Shown in pieces: positions 62,013 through 64,000 of a stretch of 64,000 bases of DNA. Both the position numbers and the translations under genes were made by a program. The stretch lies in NCBI RefSeq assembly GCF_900128955.1, contig NZ_FQTY01000001.1, positions 434,001 to 498,000 of the forward strand, written 5' to 3'. The notes below the pieces were generated by a model. That model was not told the DNA's origin, ran no database searches, and saw only the letters and a list, made by a program, of their open reading frames with translations. The stretch is from Tissierella praeacuta DSM 18095 (GTDB lineage Bacteria > Bacillota > Clostridia > Tissierellales > Tissierellaceae). Numbering within the stretch: position 1 is the first letter of the stretch; the number at the start of each line of letters is the position of its first letter.

Positions 62013-64000
62013 ATGAATAACCCACCAAGAATCGGAGTAAGTACCATTAGAAAAGAAGCTTGGGATAAGGTCACAGGTGCTGCAAAATATAATGGCGATA
62101 TCTTAAGTCCTAATGAATTACATGGAAGAGTATTACCAAGTCCTTATGCACACGCAATTATAAAATCAATTGATACAGAAGAAGCTTTAAAATCCAAAGG
62201 AGTTCAAGCTATAATAACTGGCGAATATACACCTATATTGGTAGGCTCTATTATTAACGATAGACCACCTATTGCAAAGGATAAGATTAGATATTTTGGC
62301 GAACCTGTAGCTATAGTTGTAGCAAATAGTGAGCAGGAAGCTATGAAGGCATTAAAACTTATTAAAATAGAATACGAACCTCTTCCTATAGTTAACTCCG
62401 TATTTGATGCTATAAAGCAAGATGCTCCACTTATACATGAAAATCTAGGACATTACTATTGTCCAGATACCCGTGTATATCCTATAGCCCATACTAATAT
62501 AGCAGACCATGTAAAAATCAGAAAGGGAAATATGAATATTGGCTGGAAAGAATCTGATATAGTTCTTGAGGGGGAATTCTCCTTGCCTCAGTCAGATCAT
62601 TTAGCAATGGAAACTAGAAATTCTAAGGTTCAAATATTACCGAATAAGGATATAGTTGTCTATACATCAACCCAATCCCCTTTTGCAGTTAAAGAAGAAA
62701 TAAGCACACAATATAAAAACTCTGAAGGCAATATTATTGTTCGCACTCCATTAGTAGGTGGAGCTTTTGGCGGAAAAGCTGGAGTTCATATGGAATTTCT
62801 TGCATATCTAGCCTCATCTGCAGTTGAAGGTAAAATGGTTAAAATGGCAAGTCCTAGAGAAGAAGATATTTCTACTTGGCCATCTAATATAGGCGTAAAT
62901 GCGAAACTCAAAATAGGTGCTACTTCAAATGGCGTGATAAAAGCCTTAGAATGTACTTATTATGTAGATTGTGGTGCCTATACTGGTACTGGTCCCCGTA
63001 TGTCTAAGTCAATAGCAATTAATTGTTCTGGTCCATATAATATTGAAAACATTCATTGTGATTCCTATAGTATTTATACTAATCATTGCTATGTTACTTC
63101 TTATAGGGGATTTGGTCATGTAGAACTTACTTTTGCTATAGAAAGAATGATTGATAAGTTAGCATTAGCATTATGTATTGATCCCTTGGCTATAAGGTTA
63201 AAAAATGCCATAACGGAAGGAAATACTTCTCCAACACAAGCAAAAATAACATTTAATAATACTGGAAATTTAACATCTTGTCTTTATAAATTAAAAGAAG
63301 TTATTAATTGGAAAGAAGGGCGAATAATTAAAACAAATAAAGGCACAATTAAAGCTAAAGGGATTTCTTGTTTTTGGAAATCTGCAGATTCTCCTACTAA
63401 TGCTACTTCTGGAGCTGTAATAACTTTAAACGCTGATGGTAGCCTTAACTTAAATATTGGTGCTACTGAAATTGGTCCAGGTATGAAAACTACTTTAGCT
63501 CAAATATTGGCAGAAAAGATGAAGATGAATATTGATGAAATTTATGTATTTATGGATGTAGACACACGAATAAGCCCTAAACATTGGAAAACTGTTGCAA
63601 GTATGACAACATTTATGGTAGGAAATGCTATTATAAATGCTGCAGATGATTTAATAAAACAATTAAAGGAATTAGGTGGCATTGTTCTAAAATCCCCACC
63701 TGATAATTTAGATATTGGTGAGCAAAAAGTATATTCAAAGGATGACCCAACTAAATTTATAGGATTTAAAGATTTAGTTCATGGCTATAAATACACCAAT
63801 GGTGAATCTATATATGGACAAATGATTGGTAGAGGAAATTATATTATGAAACATTTAACTAAATTAGATAAAGTAACAGGAGAAGGTAAACCATCTGTTT
63901 CATGGACTGTAGGTGCTCAAGCCGTGGAAATAGAATATAACCCTAAAAACTATTCTTATAGACTACTGAAAGCTGCTACTGTTATAGATTTAGGCAAAGC
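62013..64000 (+). CDS. Xanthine dehydrogenase-type molybdenum-binding subunit, 5' part
   Basis: The first 662 codons of a large molybdopterin subunit of the xanthine dehydrogenase/aldehyde oxidase family; the end lies beyond the window. It starts MNNPPRIGVSTIRKEAWDKVTG (the usual RxDxxxKVTG-like start), with LPSPYAHAII, an ETR motif near residue 208, and the molybdopterin loop GGAFGGK near 249-255. GGAG lies 8 bases before the ATG. It stands opposite in direction to almost all other genes; partner FAD and iron-sulfur subunits are not upstream and may lie downstream. Substrate (purine or aldehyde) is undecided. Confidence 0.93.
   Translation, partial: MNNPPRIGVSTIRKEAWDKVTGAAKYNGDILSPNELHGRVLPSPYAHAIIKSIDTEEALKSKGVQAIITGEYTPILVGSIINDRPPIAKDKIRYFGEPVAIVVANSEQEAMKALKLIKIEYEPLPIVNSVFDAIKQDAPLIHENLGHYYCPDTRVYPIAHTNIADHVKIRKGNMNIGWKESDIVLEGEFSLPQSDHLAMETRNSKVQILPNKDIVVYTSTQSPFAVKEEISTQYKNSEGNIIVRTPLVGGAFGGKAGVHMEFLAYLASSAVEGKMVKMASPREEDISTWPSNIGVNAKLKIGATSNGVIKALECTYYVDCGAYTGTGPRMSKSIAINCSGPYNIENIHCDSYSIYTNHCYVTSYRGFGHVELTFAIERMIDKLALALCIDPLAIRLKNAITEGNTSPTQAKITFNNTGNLTSCLYKLKEVINWKEGRIIKTNKGTIKAKGISCFWKSADSPTNATSGAVITLNADGSLNLNIGATEIGPGMKTTLAQILAEKMKMNIDEIYVFMDVDTRISPKHWKTVASMTTFMVGNAIINAADDLIKQLKELGGIVLKSPPDNLDIGEQKVYSKDDPTKFIGFKDLVHGYKYTNGESIYGQMIGRGNYIMKHLTKLDKVTGEGKPSVSWTVGAQAVEIEYNPKNYSYRLLKAATVIDLGK

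Overview
The window is AT-rich (low G+C) and nearly all genes lie on the minus strand, so operons read from high to low coordinates. Meso-DAP-type MurE, a complete spoIIGA-sigE-sigG block, T-box leaders, a THF riboswitch and an ornithine aminomutase operon point to an anaerobic, spore-forming, amino-acid-fermenting Firmicute of the Clostridia/Tissierellia type. No rRNA, tRNA, CRISPR array, insertion sequence or prophage was seen.

Layout. 1-4.1 kb: addA (cut by the edge) and addB. 4.3 kb: a 40-codon Cys-rich gene on the plus strand. 4.5-7.3 kb: leuS with a Leu T-box. 7.3-7.6 kb: decayed or tiny ORFs, one resembling the start of a DUF3885 protein. 7.7-11.3 kb: YibE/F membrane protein, a secreted alkaline phosphatase with a possible Pho box, a lipoprotein. 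11.5-13.2 kb: asnS with an Asn T-box. 13.4-18.0 kb: a sigma-54 module (RocR-like activator, AGCS Na+/amino-acid symporter, RocB-like M20 hydrolase). 18.1-20.6 kb: rarA and an M20 amidohydrolase. 20.9-30.4 kb: the ornithine operon ord-ortA-ortB-oraS-oraE-glmL-like-orr, with its own sigma-54 promoter and a second RocR-like activator just upstream. 30.5-50 kb: a B. subtilis-like cell-wall, division and sporulation chromosome segment (mraZ-rsmH-ftsL-spoVD/ftsI-murE-mraY-murD-ftsW/spoVE-murG-murA-ftsQ-DUF881-DUF881-sbp-ftsZ, spoIIGA-sigE-sigG-ylmC-nrdR-pgeF), without murF, murB, murC or ftsA. 50.2-54.2 kb: lgt, a pair of M16 peptidases, a YhcN/YlaJ-type sporulation lipoprotein. 54.2-55.5 kb: pduL-like phosphotransacylase and deoC. 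55.5-60.3 kb: aroC-aroB-aroA, a flavodoxin-like reductase and folT under a THF riboswitch. 60.3-61.8 kb: an unknown membrane protein, a Lit-like (DUF1461) protein and a 57-codon gene. 62.0-64 kb: a plus-strand xanthine dehydrogenase-type molybdenum subunit, cut by the window end.

How it works together. The most coherent specialised system is ornithine fermentation: L-ornithine is racemised (Orr), rearranged by the B12/PLP mutase OraSE, oxidised by Ord, and cleaved with CoA by OrtAB to alanine and acetyl-CoA. A GlmL-like ASKHA ATPase in the same operon probably looks after the mutase. Two separate sigma-54 circuits (each an activator gene, a terminator, a -24/-12 promoter and catabolic genes) flank rarA and control arginine/ornithine-type use, a Clostridia version of the Bacillus roc regulon. 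The dominant housekeeping part is the division and sporulation cluster, with a MraZ box in front of mraZ and a spoIIGA promoter with a long spacer.

Where a near-upstream alternative start had a poorer ribosome-binding site, I moved the start and say so in the entry.
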